Source: Microbacteriaceae bacterium
GTDB taxonomy: Bacteria; Actinomycetota; Actinomycetes; Actinomycetales; Microbacteriaceae
Direction: 5' to 3'
Assembly (NCBI GenBank): GCA_027487865.1
Contig: JAIYCT010000003.1
Location: 434,001-498,000, forward strand
Length of the DNA: 64,000 bases
A program made the translations under genes and the position numbers. The stretch's first letter is position 1. Each line of letters begins with the position of its first letter. Below, piece by piece: positions 29,730 to 39,201 of the stretch. Under the pieces are notes generated by a model. It had not been told where the DNA came from. It saw nothing but the letters and a program-made list of their open reading frames with translations, and did not search any database.

Positions 29730-30795
29730 GCCACTTGCCGCGTTCGTATTGAACCGGCCAGTTAATCTCATCTCCCAGTTCGTGGGCGGCTCGAAGACCT
29801 AAGAACGGATCGCGCAAGAACTCGCGTCCAACCATGATGACATCCACCTCGCCACGCTGAAGAATCTCTTCTGCCTGGCCCGCGCTCGTGATCTGGCCAA
29901 CGGCTGCAACATCACTACCGGTTGCACCGTGAACCGATTCAGCAAGATTTACCTGGTAGCCAGGGCCGATTGGGATCTTGACCCCGGTGACGATTCCGCC
30001 TGATGAAATATCAAAAAGGTCAACACCGACCTCACTGGCCCACCTGGCAACCTGATTGGTTTGCTCCTGGTCCCAGCCGCCATCAACATAATCGGTTGCG
30101 CTAAAACGAATCATCAGCGGCACACTCTCGCCGATTGCAGCGCGCACTTTCTCGGAGACCTCAAGTAAGAACCTTGCGCGGTTTTCTAGCGAACCACCGT
30201 ATTGGTCGGTTCTTTGATTGCTTAGAGGGCTCAGGAATTGGTGCAGCAGGTAGCCGTGAGCGGCGTGAATCTCCAGGGCATCAAAACCTGCATCAACTGC
30301 CTTTACTGCTGCCTTGGCAAAGTCATCGACCAATCCAGGAATCTCTTCCGTCTCAAGCATGCGCGGAGCTGCATAACCGGTGAAGGCTTCATCGGTTGCC
30401 GAGTAACTTTGCCAGCCACCCTGATCAAGCGGCACTGAGCCGGAACCAGACTGCATGCGATAGGTGCTGGCTTTTCTGCCGGCGTGAGCAAGTTGAATCG
30501 CGGTAGCAGAACCCTGCTCGTGAATGAACTTATTCACCTTCGCCCAAGCATCGACCTGCTCGTTTGACCATATTCCTGGGCACCATGGGGTAATGCGCCC
30601 TTCGGCGTTTACACCAGACGCTTCTGCCATAACCAAGCCTGCGCCACCAAGCGCTCTAGCACCTAGGTGAACCAGGTGGAAATCGCCAACGACGCCGTCT
30701 TGATTCTCGCAGGAGTACATGCACATCGGAGAGACCCACAACCGGTTCTTTACCGTCAGGTTGCGGATTTGGATGGGGCTAAAAAGTTTGCTCAT
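29719..30795 (-). CDS. NADH:flavin oxidoreductase, Old Yellow Enzyme family (YqjM-like)
   Basis: SPIQIRNLTVKNRLWVSPMCMYS, IQLAHAGRKAS, EIHAAHGYLLHQFLSPLSNQRTDQYGGSLENRARF; start MSKLFSP at 30795. Confidence 0.94.
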   Translation of the reverse strand: MSKLFSPIQIRNLTVKNRLWVSPMCMYSCENQDGVVGDFHLVHLGARALGGAGLVMAEASGVNAEGRITPWCPGIWSNEQVDAWAKVNKFIHEQGSATAIQLAHAGRKASTYRMQSGSGSVPLDQGGWQSYSATDEAFTGYAAPRMLETEEIPGLVDDFAKAAVKAVDAGFDALEIHAAHGYLLHQFLSPLSNQRTDQYGGSLENRARFLLEVSEKVRAAIGESVPLMIRFSATDYVDGGWDQEQTNQVARWASEVGVDLFDISSGGIVTGVKIPIGPGYQVNLAESVHGATGSDVAAVGQITSAGQAEEILQRGEVDVIMVGREFLRDPFLGLRAAHELGDEINWPVQYERGKWPNA

Positions 30796-31961
30796 TTTGG
30801 AAGTTTCTGTAGTTGTGAATATGAAAGCACGATAAAGATACCGAGCAGTGAGCCCCACCCAATTGCAACTTCAAGCGGTAGCGAATGAGTCAAAAGACCA
30901 ATGATCGATGGTCCAGCGAGTCCACCGATATATGTGATTCCAACCACCTTTGCCATGTTTCTACCGGAGTGGGAAGCCTCACCAATTTCACCGGCCTCAG
31001 CAAACAGCTGGGGCACAACACCTGAGATACCCAGACCCAAAAGGAACCAGAAGAAAAGCGATAGTTCGAAACTTGGAGCGATCGCCTGCAGGCCAATTGC
31101 AACTGCGCTAAACAGCGATCCCCAGCGAATCACGAATCCTCGACCGCGCTGCTCCACAATTCGGTCGATAAATATTCGACCCAGGATCATGCCGATGTTG
31201 AAAGCAGCAAGACCCCAGGCAGCCAAAGCTGCCGAGACGCTTTGAATGTCCTTCAAATACAGTGCCGACCAGTCTTGGGCCACTCCCTCGATGATTGCAC
31301 CGGCGGCTGCCATAAGACCGGCTAGCACGACAAAACCAAGCACCCTGCGGTTCGACTTGCCAGCGGCCTTGTTTGCCACCTTGTCATCGCGGTTGGCAAC
31401 CGGCTCATCCGGTAGTAGCCAGCTCGCCATAAAAAATCCGATTATCGAGAGCATTGCACCATAAACCGGCAGGGTCTGGGATTGCACAAATCCAGCTGCA
31501 ATGGTTGCAAAGCCAATGCCGGCACCCAAGAGGCCACCGACCGACCAAAAGAGGTGGAAGAAAGTGAAGATCGCCTTTTTATTGACCTTTTCAACCTGCA
31601 GCGCTGATGCATTCATTGGGACGTCAATGCCGGCAAGACCAAAACCCAGACCCATGATCGATAGCCCAAGCATCCAGGGGGAGGTTGAGAATGCTGGACC
31701 CAAAAGCGACAGTCCAACTACAACTCCACCAATCCGAGTGGAAGTCTTAGCTCCAATATGGTCGATCATCCAGCCAGAGAACTGCATAGCGATGTAGCCA
31801 CCGATGCCGGAGAGCATCAACAACAACCCGAGGGTTGAGTAGTCAATGCCAACGGTTTCTTGGATTAGCGGGATGTGCACAGCCCAGAGGGCAAGGGAAG
31901 AGCCGCCAGAAACAAAGAAGAACGAAACGGCAATTTTGGAGCGAAGTAAATTCACGCTCAT
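30792..31961 (-). CDS. MFS transporter
   Basis: 12-TM type ORF with repeated Gly-rich helices. Confidence 0.85.
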   Translation of the reverse strand: MSVNLLRSKIAVSFFFVSGGSSLALWAVHIPLIQETVGIDYSTLGLLLMLSGIGGYIAMQFSGWMIDHIGAKTSTRIGGVVVGLSLLGPAFSTSPWMLGLSIMGLGFGLAGIDVPMNASALQVEKVNKKAIFTFFHLFWSVGGLLGAGIGFATIAAGFVQSQTLPVYGAMLSIIGFFMASWLLPDEPVANRDDKVANKAAGKSNRRVLGFVVLAGLMAAAGAIIEGVAQDWSALYLKDIQSVSAALAAWGLAAFNIGMILGRIFIDRIVEQRGRGFVIRWGSLFSAVAIGLQAIAPSFELSLFFWFLLGLGISGVVPQLFAEAGEIGEASHSGRNMAKVVGITYIGGLAGPSIIGLLTHSLPLEVAIGWGSLLGIFIVLSYSQLQKLPK

Positions 31962-31964
31962 AGC

Positions 31965-33170
31965 CTAGAGGGCTAGAAGACCGGCAAGCCTTTGCCCAAC
32001 TTCCTCAATTTCAATCAGGAAGCCATCGTGTCCGTATTCACTTTGGATCACTTGCAATCCACCACCGTAAAGTTCGCCAGAGATGTGCTTTGCGATTAGC
32101 TCTTGCCCAGAAAGTGGGAAAAGTCGGTCGGAATCAAGGCCCAATACCAAAGTCGGACAGCTGATCTTTTTCAGCGCAGCCTCAACCGATTCGCGGCCGC
32201 GACCAACATCGTGCGAGTTCATGGCAGAAACCAAAGTGATGTAGCTGTTGGCATCAAAGCGTCGGACAAACTTGTTTCCGTGGAAATCAAGATAACTCTC
32301 AACCGCATACTTACCCTTTTCGGTAAGCGGGCTGACCTTGGACTGCCAGCTGCGGCCAAAGCGGTCGTTTAGCTCCTTTGGGGAGCGATAGTTCAACAGC
32401 GCCATGCGCCTGGCTAGTGCCAATCCTTTGTGTGGGCCAAATCCTGCCTTAGCTCCGTAGTAGTTGCCATCGGCAAAGTTGCTGTCCGAGCGAATCGCCT
32501 CCAGCTGAACGGTATTCAGTGCAATTTGGTCGGCGGTTGAGTAAGGGGGAGCTGCCAAGATGGCTAGACGCTGTGTGACATCAGGATTCTCAATCACCAT
32601 CTCTAAAGCGTGCATGCCTGCCATTGAGCCGCCAATAATTGCAAACCACTTATCGATTTGGAGCTGCGCTGCAAATTCGACAAATGCCTTGGCCTGATCG
32701 CGAATCGTGAGCTGTGGGAAGTTAGAGCCGTACTCGTTGCCGCGACTGTTTAGCGAAGATGGCCCGGTGGAACCCTGACAGCCCCCCAAAACATTTGGGG
32801 TGATTACAAAATACTTGTCGGTGTCTATTGCAAGCCCAGGTCCGATAATGCCGTTCCACCAACCAGCGGTTGGGTGCTCCTTGGAGGAATTGCCAACGGT
32901 ATGGCTGTCGCCGGTTAGGGCATGTAGAACCAAAATCGCATTCGAACGGTCTGAATTTAGTTCGCCCCAGCTCTCATAGGCCAAGCGTGCGCTATTGAGA
33001 GTTGCTCCAGATTCCAAAGTTAGATCGAATACTTGCGAGAACTTTCGGTCTCCCAGTGGGTCGCCAGCCAACCATGCACCGGTTGCCGGTGGGCGCCCAA
33101 CCAGCTGTCGACGTTGCTCCTCGGAAATGAATTCCGAGGGCGCAGAGTCTTCAGAGATTTGGAAATCCAT
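31965..33170 (-). CDS. metX: Homoserine O-acetyltransferase
   Basis: ALTGDSHTVG, GGCQGSTGPSSLN, IIGGSMAGMHALEM nucleophile elbow, EYGHDGFLIE. Confidence 0.95.
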   Translation of the reverse strand: MDFQISEDSAPSEFISEEQRRQLVGRPPATGAWLAGDPLGDRKFSQVFDLTLESGATLNSARLAYESWGELNSDRSNAILVLHALTGDSHTVGNSSKEHPTAGWWNGIIGPGLAIDTDKYFVITPNVLGGCQGSTGPSSLNSRGNEYGSNFPQLTIRDQAKAFVEFAAQLQIDKWFAIIGGSMAGMHALEMVIENPDVTQRLAILAAPPYSTADQIALNTVQLEAIRSDSNFADGNYYGAKAGFGPHKGLALARRMALLNYRSPKELNDRFGRSWQSKVSPLTEKGKYAVESYLDFHGNKFVRRFDANSYITLVSAMNSHDVGRGRESVEAALKKISCPTLVLGLDSDRLFPLSGQELIAKHISGELYGGGLQVIQSEYGHDGFLIEIEEVGQRLAGLLAL

Positions 33171-33173
33171 TAG

Positions 33174-33233
33174 TTTGCCGAAGCAAATCCCTCCCGCGGT
33201 TCAAAATCTTCCTTGGCTCAAAGCCTTAGGAAG
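33174..33233 (-). promoter_or_regulatory. Structured 5' leader upstream of metX (two hairpins)
   Basis: Minus strand: CTTCCT-A-AGGCT-TTG-AGCC-A-AGGAAG (33233..33208) and TTTGC-TTCG-GCAAA (33187..33174) close to the ATG. Confidence 0.4.
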
Positions 33234-33302
33234 TCTCGGTAATCATCCAACTATTGATGCTCCGGCACCTATAGGCAACCGAAGCTGTAATCAAAGGAAA
33301 CT

Positions 33303-34502
33303 TTACCCTAGGTGGTCAAAGGCCAGGCCAGCCAAAATGCTTGCGCAAAGTGGCAGTACCGCGTCATCAAACATCGCCTTGGCACTGTGGTTGGTAGGAG
33401 CGGTTTCGTGGTTAATCGCTGGCGGGCAAGCGCCAACAAATACGAATGCTCCTGGCACCTCATGCACGATAGATGCAAAGTCTTCGCCACCTGCCATCGG
33501 CACCTGCAGCGGGATGTAGCCGTGTTCGCCAACCAGAGCCTTGGAAACCTTTTCGACTCGGGCAGTAGCCGCCGAGTCATTCATGAGCACCTTGGTCGCC
33601 CTACCAAACTCCACGGTTGCGGTTAGTCCAAAACCCTCGGCGATGGAGTGAATCAACTTAGGTGCGAGCTCGTGCAATAGAGCGGTGCTCTTCTCGGAGA
33701 AGGTTCTCACCGTCGCACCAAAGCTAGCGCTATCAGCAATCACATTGGTGGTGGCATCATCGCCTGCTCGGATCCAGCCAACATTGAGGATTACCGGGTC
33801 AAACTGGTCGAAGCGCTTGTTCAGCATGTTTTGCAATGCCGAGATTGCTTCGATCATTGGGGTGACAGGGTCCTTGGATAGCCAAGGCATTGAGCCGTGA
33901 CCGCCAGAGCCGTGGAAGGTTACGTGCAAATCGCCGGCGCTCGCCATCAGTGGCCCCGCCTTGCAGGCAATCGCCCCAATTGGCATAGCTGTGAAAACGT
34001 GCAGACCATACGCCGCAATTGGTCTCTCACCGCTGAGCTCCAAAAAGCCCTCTTCGATCATGACGTCAGCGCCGTGGTGACCCTCTTCACCAGGCTGGAA
34101 CCAAATCACAACGGTTCCGGAAAGCTCTGCCTTGTGGGTTGCTAGCAGGTGCGCTGCGCCGATGGCAGCAGCCATGTGCAAATCGTGACCGCAGGCATGC
34201 ATAAAGCCGTTGGTGGATGCGTAATCCAGTCCGGTCTCTTCCTTTACCGAAAGCGCGTCCATGTCAGCGCGCAAGAGAATTGTTGGTCCAGGCTTCCCAC
34301 CGCGAATAACCAAACCGATGGAATTGAGATCTTTGCCGAGGTGGATTTCTCCTAGCCCGTGGATCGACTCCAGGATGCGGGCTTGGGTCTTTGGAAGATC
34401 TAGTCCAAATTCGGGAATCTGGTGCAAATCCCGTCTGATCTCAGAGAGAGTCTCGGCGTATTTGGCAGCCTCGTGCAAAAGCTCGACAGGACTTGGCATC
34501 AT
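33303..34502 (-). CDS. M20 family amidohydrolase
   Basis: RRDLHQIPEFGLDLPKTQ, MHACGHDLHMAAAIGAAHLL, WFQPGEEGHHGADVMIEEG. Confidence 0.93.
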   Translation of the reverse strand: MMPSPVELLHEAAKYAETLSEIRRDLHQIPEFGLDLPKTQARILESIHGLGEIHLGKDLNSIGLVIRGGKPGPTILLRADMDALSVKEETGLDYASTNGFMHACGHDLHMAAAIGAAHLLATHKAELSGTVVIWFQPGEEGHHGADVMIEEGFLELSGERPIAAYGLHVFTAMPIGAIACKAGPLMASAGDLHVTFHGSGGHGSMPWLSKDPVTPMIEAISALQNMLNKRFDQFDPVILNVGWIRAGDDATTNVIADSASFGATVRTFSEKSTALLHELAPKLIHSIAEGFGLTATVEFGRATKVLMNDSAATARVEKVSKALVGEHGYIPLQVPMAGGEDFASIVHEVPGAFVFVGACPPAINHETAPTNHSAKAMFDDAVLPLCASILAGLAFDHLG

Positions 34503-34550
34503 TGCTCCTTTTTGTTAGCTATACCATCATGGCACTTTTACTATGTAGGA

Positions 34551-35204
34551 ATGTTCGCAAAGCAACTTCATCCAATCTGGCGAGAAATCCTTGTCGACCA
34601 GTTGGACTTGCTTGCAGAAATCGAGTCTCGGGTAAAGGCCGATCCGCTGAGCATTCCAAAGACCGAGAACATCCTTCGGGCATTCAAATTGCCACCTCAG
34701 GACTACCGAGTCCTAATTGTTGGCCAAGACCCCTATCCAAATCCAGATCACGCAATCGGGCTGAGCTTTGCAGTTCCCCATGGCACCAAGCCATTGCCAC
34801 CAACTTTGAGCAATATCTTCAAAGAGCTCAGAAGCGACCTGGGTGAGCAATATGTAAAAACTGGAGATATCTCGCCGTGGGCTACTCGCGGCATAATGCT
34901 GCTAAACAGGCACCTCACCACCCAGGCGAATAACACCGCCGGTCACCTGGATCTCGGTTGGGCTCAGTTCACCTCGGCTGCCGTCAAAGGTCTGCAAGAA
35001 GCCTTGGGTTCAAAACTGGTCGCAATTTTGTGGGGTCAGCGCGCAAGCGAGTTGCTACCGATATTGAATCAGGCAACAGTCATTTCCTCTGCGCATCCAT
35101 CACCGCTATCTAGCTATCGCGGCTTTTTTGGATCTCGGCCGTTTTCTCGTTGTAACACAGCGCTTTTAGAGTTGGGCCTAAGCCCAATCGATTGGAGTGC
35201 TTAG
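34551..35204 (+). CDS. ung: Uracil-DNA glycosylase
   Basis: VLIVGQDPYPNPDHAIGLSFAV; HPSPLSSYRGFFGSRPFSRCN. Confidence 0.96.
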   Translation: MFAKQLHPIWREILVDQLDLLAEIESRVKADPLSIPKTENILRAFKLPPQDYRVLIVGQDPYPNPDHAIGLSFAVPHGTKPLPPTLSNIFKELRSDLGEQYVKTGDISPWATRGIMLLNRHLTTQANNTAGHLDLGWAQFTSAAVKGLQEALGSKLVAILWGQRASELLPILNQATVISSAHPSPLSSYRGFFGSRPFSRCNTALLELGLSPIDWSA

Positions 35205-35777
35205 GTGGTGGATTCCGAAACCCGCTGGCGGATGGTGCGCAGGCAAAAGCTACGCGGCATCGAGCCTGAGCGAGAAGTGAGCATTCGTGATGTGAGAGGC
35301 GAAGACCTTCCGGCTATCAAAGATCTATACAACTATTTCATTCGCAATACCGTGGTCACCTTCGACGACAAGCCACTCGACCTTGCCTACTGGCAACAAA
35401 AGCACGAGCTGATCGCCAAATTCGAATTGCCTTTTTTAGTTTTGGTTCGAGGAGATATTGAGGTGATTGGATTTGCATTCGTTGCCCCTTGGCGACAGCG
35501 AAGCGGTTACCTGAAAATTGTCGAGAACTCTATCTATCTCTCAGCCCCGGCAACCGGCAAACGCTTGGGCACCATGTTGCTCACAGAACTGATTGTTCGC
35601 TGCAAAGCTGCCGATGTGAAAGAAGTGATTGCGGTTATTGCAGATCGTGGGGCTGACGCTTCAATCGCACTGCACACCAAGCTCGGCTTCAAAGAACAGG
35701 GTCACCTGGCCAAGGTGGGCACCAGATTTGGAAAACCTATTGGCAGTTTCTTGCTCTCGCTCAACCTGCGACGCTAG
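35205..35777 (+). CDS. GNAT-family N-acetyltransferase
   Basis: SIRDVRGEDLPAIKDLYNYFIRNTVVTFD; GKRLGTMLLTELI. Confidence 0.88.
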   Translation: MVDSETRWRMVRRQKLRGIEPEREVSIRDVRGEDLPAIKDLYNYFIRNTVVTFDDKPLDLAYWQQKHELIAKFELPFLVLVRGDIEVIGFAFVAPWRQRSGYLKIVENSIYLSAPATGKRLGTMLLTELIVRCKAADVKEVIAVIADRGADASIALHTKLGFKEQGHLAKVGTRFGKPIGSFLLSLNLRR

Positions 35778-35808
35778 CCTCTTCTCTGGATAGGTCCATC
35801 AAAAAGAA

Positions 35809-35838
35809 AAACCCCGAGAGTAATCTCAGGGTTTTTTC
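35809..35838. terminator. Bidirectional intrinsic terminator between the GNAT gene and tRNA-Leu
   Basis: AACCCCGAGAgtaaTCTCAGGGTTTTTT; U-tract possible on both strands. Confidence 0.7.
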
Positions 35839-35841
35839 TTG

Positions 35842-35923
35842 TGCGGGTGAAGGGACTTGAACCCCCACGCCTCTCGGCGCCAGAACCTAAATCTGGTGCG
35901 TCTGCCAATTTCGCCACACCCGC
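35842..35923 (-). tRNA. tRNA-Leu (anticodon TAG)
   Basis: Minus strand GCGGGTGTGGCGAAATTGGCAGACGCACCAGATTTAGGTTCTGGCGCCGAGAGGCGTGGGGGTTCAAGTCCCTTCACCCGC-A: 7-bp acceptor stem, long variable arm, TTTAGGT anticodon loop. Confidence 0.95.
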
Positions 35924-35981
35924 ATAGAACTGAGATAGCTTAGCGGATTTTTAGTGCTGTGGAAAACCCCAAGCACGAATA

Positions 35982-37058
35982 TTGAACGCTTGGAAAACTT
36001 CCACCATGTCGATGCTTGGTGAATTGGTGCAGCGGGCAAGAAGCCTCGCGGTGTCAAACAAAGTCGCTTTGGAAAGCGCTATTTCCAAGGCGGTCGACGA
36101 GCTTGCAGAGCGAGCTCCCGGTCCAATTGACGAGTCCGAACTGCAGGTATTGGCCAAGCAAGAGTTGGCAGGATTTGGAGTGCTGCAACCATTCCTAGAC
36201 GACCCGGGAATTGAGGAAATCTGGATCAATCGCCCCGGCCAGCTTCATTACTATTCCGATCAGCACCATGTTGTTGGCCTAGAGCTCACAGCTTCTCAAA
36301 TTAGAAACATCACGCTTCGCATGCTCGCGCACTCCGGGAGAAGAGTTGATCGCCTAACCCCTTATGTGGATGCAAATTTGCCCGATGGCTCAAGACTGCA
36401 CGTTGTGATCCCAGAGCTCACCCGAGATAGCTGGGCAATAAATATTCGTAAGTTTCGCTCCAGTCGAATCACGCTTTTAGAGCTCGAGCGGCTGGGGACC
36501 CTTAAGCCTGCGCAGCGCAAAAAGCTCGAAGCCGCGATGAAGGCCCAGCAAAGCATCTTGATTGCCGGTGCCACCCAGGCTGGCAAGACCACCATGATGA
36601 CTGCGCTTTTGGCCGAACTCGAACCCCAAGAGCGATTGATCTCCTGCGAGGACACCTTTGAACTAGCAATTGAGCACGACGACTGGGTGGCCATGCAGGT
36701 GCGACCGGCAAGTGCCGAGGGCACCAGAGAAATAGGTCTTCGTGAACTAGTGAAACAGTCACTTCGCATGCGGCCTTCACGATTGGTGATTGGCGAGGTG
36801 AGAGGTGCAGAGGCACTGGATATGTTGGTCGCCCTGAATTCCGGCATCCCAGGCCTCTGCACCTTGCACGCGGATTCTGCAAGCGCTGCACTGCAGAAGC
36901 TTTTGACCTTGCCCCTGTTAGCTGGCGAGAACATCACCGACAAATTCCTACGTCCAACAGTGTTAGGTGCATTTGACCTCGTGGTTTTTTGCAAACGACT
37001 GCCAGATGGCAGACGCATCGTCTCCGAGATTTTGGAGGTGAGTGATGCGGTTCTATAG
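35982..37058 (+). CDS. Tad-type secretion ATPase (TadA/CpaF)
   Basis: ILIAGATQAGKTTMMTALLAEL Walker A, EDTFELAIEHDDWVAMQVRP, LRMRPSRLVIGEVRGAEALDML; ATG at 36006 may be the true start. Confidence 0.92.
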   Translation: MNAWKTSTMSMLGELVQRARSLAVSNKVALESAISKAVDELAERAPGPIDESELQVLAKQELAGFGVLQPFLDDPGIEEIWINRPGQLHYYSDQHHVVGLELTASQIRNITLRMLAHSGRRVDRLTPYVDANLPDGSRLHVVIPELTRDSWAINIRKFRSSRITLLELERLGTLKPAQRKKLEAAMKAQQSILIAGATQAGKTTMMTALLAELEPQERLISCEDTFELAIEHDDWVAMQVRPASAEGTREIGLRELVKQSLRMRPSRLVIGEVRGAEALDMLVALNSGIPGLCTLHADSASAALQKLLTLPLLAGENITDKFLRPTVLGAFDLVVFCKRLPDGRRIVSEILEVSDAVL

Positions 37059-37809
37059 CGAGTTGATCGAGAAGGCTGGATTGTCAGCGAGAGTCAATCA
37101 AGTGGGATTCGTGATCCTGGCCAGTTCTCTGGCAGTAGGACTCGCGGGATACCTGCTTAGCGGTGTCTGGGGTCTTGGGCTTTGTCTTGGGCTCTTGGCG
37201 CTGGCCATTGCCATAGAAGTGCTTCGGTTGAAAGCCGAGTCTCGACAGCGGGCGTTTGATGCCTGCTGGCCGCAGGTTTTTGACAGCTTTCAGTCCGCAA
37301 GCATCAGTGGGCTCGGTTTTAGGGAGCAGTTGGATTACCTCGCAGCACAGGGCCCTATAGCGCTGAGGAAGGAGTTTGCCAACCTGCTTGCACTGTATGA
37401 CTCGGGATATGAACTAGATCGTCTAATGCCGCAGTTGCGGCTGCAGTTTTCGAATCGCTATGCCGATCTATTGGCGCTACTGATTGAGCTCGACTCTGAA
37501 CTTGGCGGTCACGGCATGGCCGTGACATACCAGCGGGCAGCGGTCCAGGTCCGAAAAGTGCAGGGGGAAATATCTCAACTGCAGGCTAAACAGGGCTGGG
37601 TTTCATCGAGCGCAAAACTGGCTCTGCTCGCTCCCTGGCTAGTTGCACTTGTACTTGTTCAACTGCCTCAAAACAAAGCCGCATTTGCCACCGAGCTTGG
37701 AGCTGCGATTCTGATTTTGGGATTGGCGCTTAGCTTGGTCGCCTACGCACTGGTGAATCGCATGGGGCGTCTGCCGCTTCCAGGGAGGGTGCTAAATGGA
37801 GCTCAGTGA
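37042..37809 (+). CDS. TadB-like inner membrane protein
   Basis: Position after tadA; type II secretion F-like region; N- and C-terminal TM pairs. Confidence 0.75.
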   Translation: MMRFYSELIEKAGLSARVNQVGFVILASSLAVGLAGYLLSGVWGLGLCLGLLALAIAIEVLRLKAESRQRAFDACWPQVFDSFQSASISGLGFREQLDYLAAQGPIALRKEFANLLALYDSGYELDRLMPQLRLQFSNRYADLLALLIELDSELGGHGMAVTYQRAAVQVRKVQGEISQLQAKQGWVSSSAKLALLAPWLVALVLVQLPQNKAAFATELGAAILILGLALSLVAYALVNRMGRLPLPGRVLNGAQ

Positions 37810-38356
37810 GCGGCTGCTTCAGGCACATAGGCCACCTCAAGCAATTTCAAACGGCTTAGATCTCAAGCGTTTAGTTGCTCGGATTCGCACCAGGTCGGCA
37901 AAGCATCATTTTTCAGAAGAGGCGAAGCAGTTCGCCGATGTGACGCTGGCCTTTGGGCTACTACTAGAAAATGGACTTCCCGTCTCTGTCGCGATTCGAT
38001 GGCTGGAACCAAGGCTCAGTGGTGTTTGGCAGCAGAACTTTAGGTTTCTGATAGACAACCTCGACCTGGGGGCTGATCTGATTGCAGAGCTGCAGGCCTT
38101 ATCAGAGCGGATGCCGCTGGCCGAGGTAATCGAGTTCACGCAAAAACTTCAAATCTCCATTGAGCGCGGAACCCCAAGCGCTCACCAAATCTCTCAGCTT
38201 TCTCAATCAATACAGCAGCAGGTCTTGCGCGGGCTTATCAAAAGAGCCGGCGAGAACGAAACCAAAATGCTGGTTCCAACCATCTTTCTGATACTGCCGG
38301 TGACGGTGCTATTCGCGGTATTCCCATCCCTTGCTGTTCTGCAATCCACCTACTAA
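37796..38356 (+). CDS. TadC-like inner membrane protein
   Basis: C-terminal RAGENETKMLVPTIFLILPVTVLFAVFPSL typical of TadC. Confidence 0.78.
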   Translation: MELSERLLQAHRPPQAISNGLDLKRLVARIRTRSAKHHFSEEAKQFADVTLAFGLLLENGLPVSVAIRWLEPRLSGVWQQNFRFLIDNLDLGADLIAELQALSERMPLAEVIEFTQKLQISIERGTPSAHQISQLSQSIQQQVLRGLIKRAGENETKMLVPTIFLILPVTVLFAVFPSLAVLQSTY

Positions 38357-38370
38357 TGAAAGGAATGAAA

Positions 38371-38526
38371 ATGAAAAAACTACTGACCTCCGAGCGTGGC
38401 GATGTGCCGGGCTGGGTGCTGATAACCCTTATGACCGCAGGGCTGGTGGTTGTGATCTGGGCCTTTGCCGCTCCCGCGCTCCAAGGCGTATTCGATGAGG
38501 CCATGGACCGGGTGGTTAAGTTTTGA
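38371..38526 (+). CDS. Flp/DUF4244-like small pilin (51 aa), absent from the ORF track
   Basis: MKKLLTSERGDVPGWVLITLMTAGLVVVIWAFAAPALQGVFDEAMDRVVKF*; in-frame ATG/TGA; single hydrophobic helix; between tadC-like and TadE-like genes. Confidence 0.8.
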   Translation: MKKLLTSERGDVPGWVLITLMTAGLVVVIWAFAAPALQGVFDEAMDRVVKF

Positions 38527-38879
38527 ACGATCGAGGCAGCGCAGTTATAGCTGCCCTTGCTGGAATAACGCTCGCCACCACCGTGACGCTAACCACATTG
38601 GCGCTGGGGCTCTCGGCGATAAATGTTTTAGTCATAAGAGACGCCGCAATCGATTCCGCCCAGCAGGCCGCGCTAGCTAAATCTTCGTCAAAGAACGAAT
38701 ACCTACTTCGCCTAATTCAAAAACGTGTGCCATCCATGGTGTCGGTCCGGGTCGTGGAGATCGCCGATGATGCGGTAACTGGCTATCGCGTCGAAGGGCA
38801 GCTTCCCGGGCTTGGATTTCTATCGGGAATGACCAATGTGAGCGTCGAAGTCTCGGCAGCGAATGAAGCCATCCTCTGA
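38523..38879 (+). CDS. Tad minor pilin-like protein
   Basis: MNDRGSAVIAALAGITLATTVTLTTLALGLSAINV; TGA overlap with the pilin ORF; first codon TTG. Confidence 0.68.
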   Translation: MNDRGSAVIAALAGITLATTVTLTTLALGLSAINVLVIRDAAIDSAQQAALAKSSSKNEYLLRLIQKRVPSMVSVRVVEIADDAVTGYRVEGQLPGLGFLSGMTNVSVEVSAANEAIL

Positions 38880-39201
38880 GTCAGGTTCTAGCCCTCTCGA
38901 ACTTGTCACCCTTACAGCTTTATTAGTTCTGCCAATAGGCCTTGCCCTAGGGCTCTACCAACAACTGGCCAATGAGCTGGCAGCCGAGTCAATTGCCAGG
39001 CACTCGCTCAGGCTTGCCATGCTCTCAACTCCACAAAAGCCGAGTCAGAGTTTTGCCTCAGCCATTGAGCGTTTCTCAAAGGATTGGCAGGTGCAGGATG
39101 TTGATTACCGCTACTGGTGCAGCCTGAGCTGTTCTTTAGTGACGCTAGAGATCCAGGTCGGTCAAGCAACCGCCATTCAAACTATGGGACTACCCAAATG
39201 A
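38863..39201 (+). CDS. TadE-like minor pilin
   Basis: SPLELVTLTALLVLPIGLALGLYQQLANELAAESIARHSLR. Confidence 0.65.
   Translation: MKPSSESGSSPLELVTLTALLVLPIGLALGLYQQLANELAAESIARHSLRLAMLSTPQKPSQSFASAIERFSKDWQVQDVDYRYWCSLSCSLVTLEIQVGQATAIQTMGLPK

Noticed and set aside
33171-33302. SAM-I/SAM-IV riboswitch call for the metX leader
   Set aside because: Hairpins are present, but the conserved core sequences of known SAM riboswitches could not be matched by eye; reported only as a structured leader.
32995-33519. 174-aa plus-strand ORF spanning the metX-M20 gap
   Set aside because: Runs antisense to two supported genes and through the leader region; no domain signature and no RBS evidence.
36362-37018. 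218-aa minus-strand ORF antisense to the tadA-like gene
   Set aside because: The plus strand carries clear TadA/CpaF motifs; the antisense translation is S/R-rich and uninformative.
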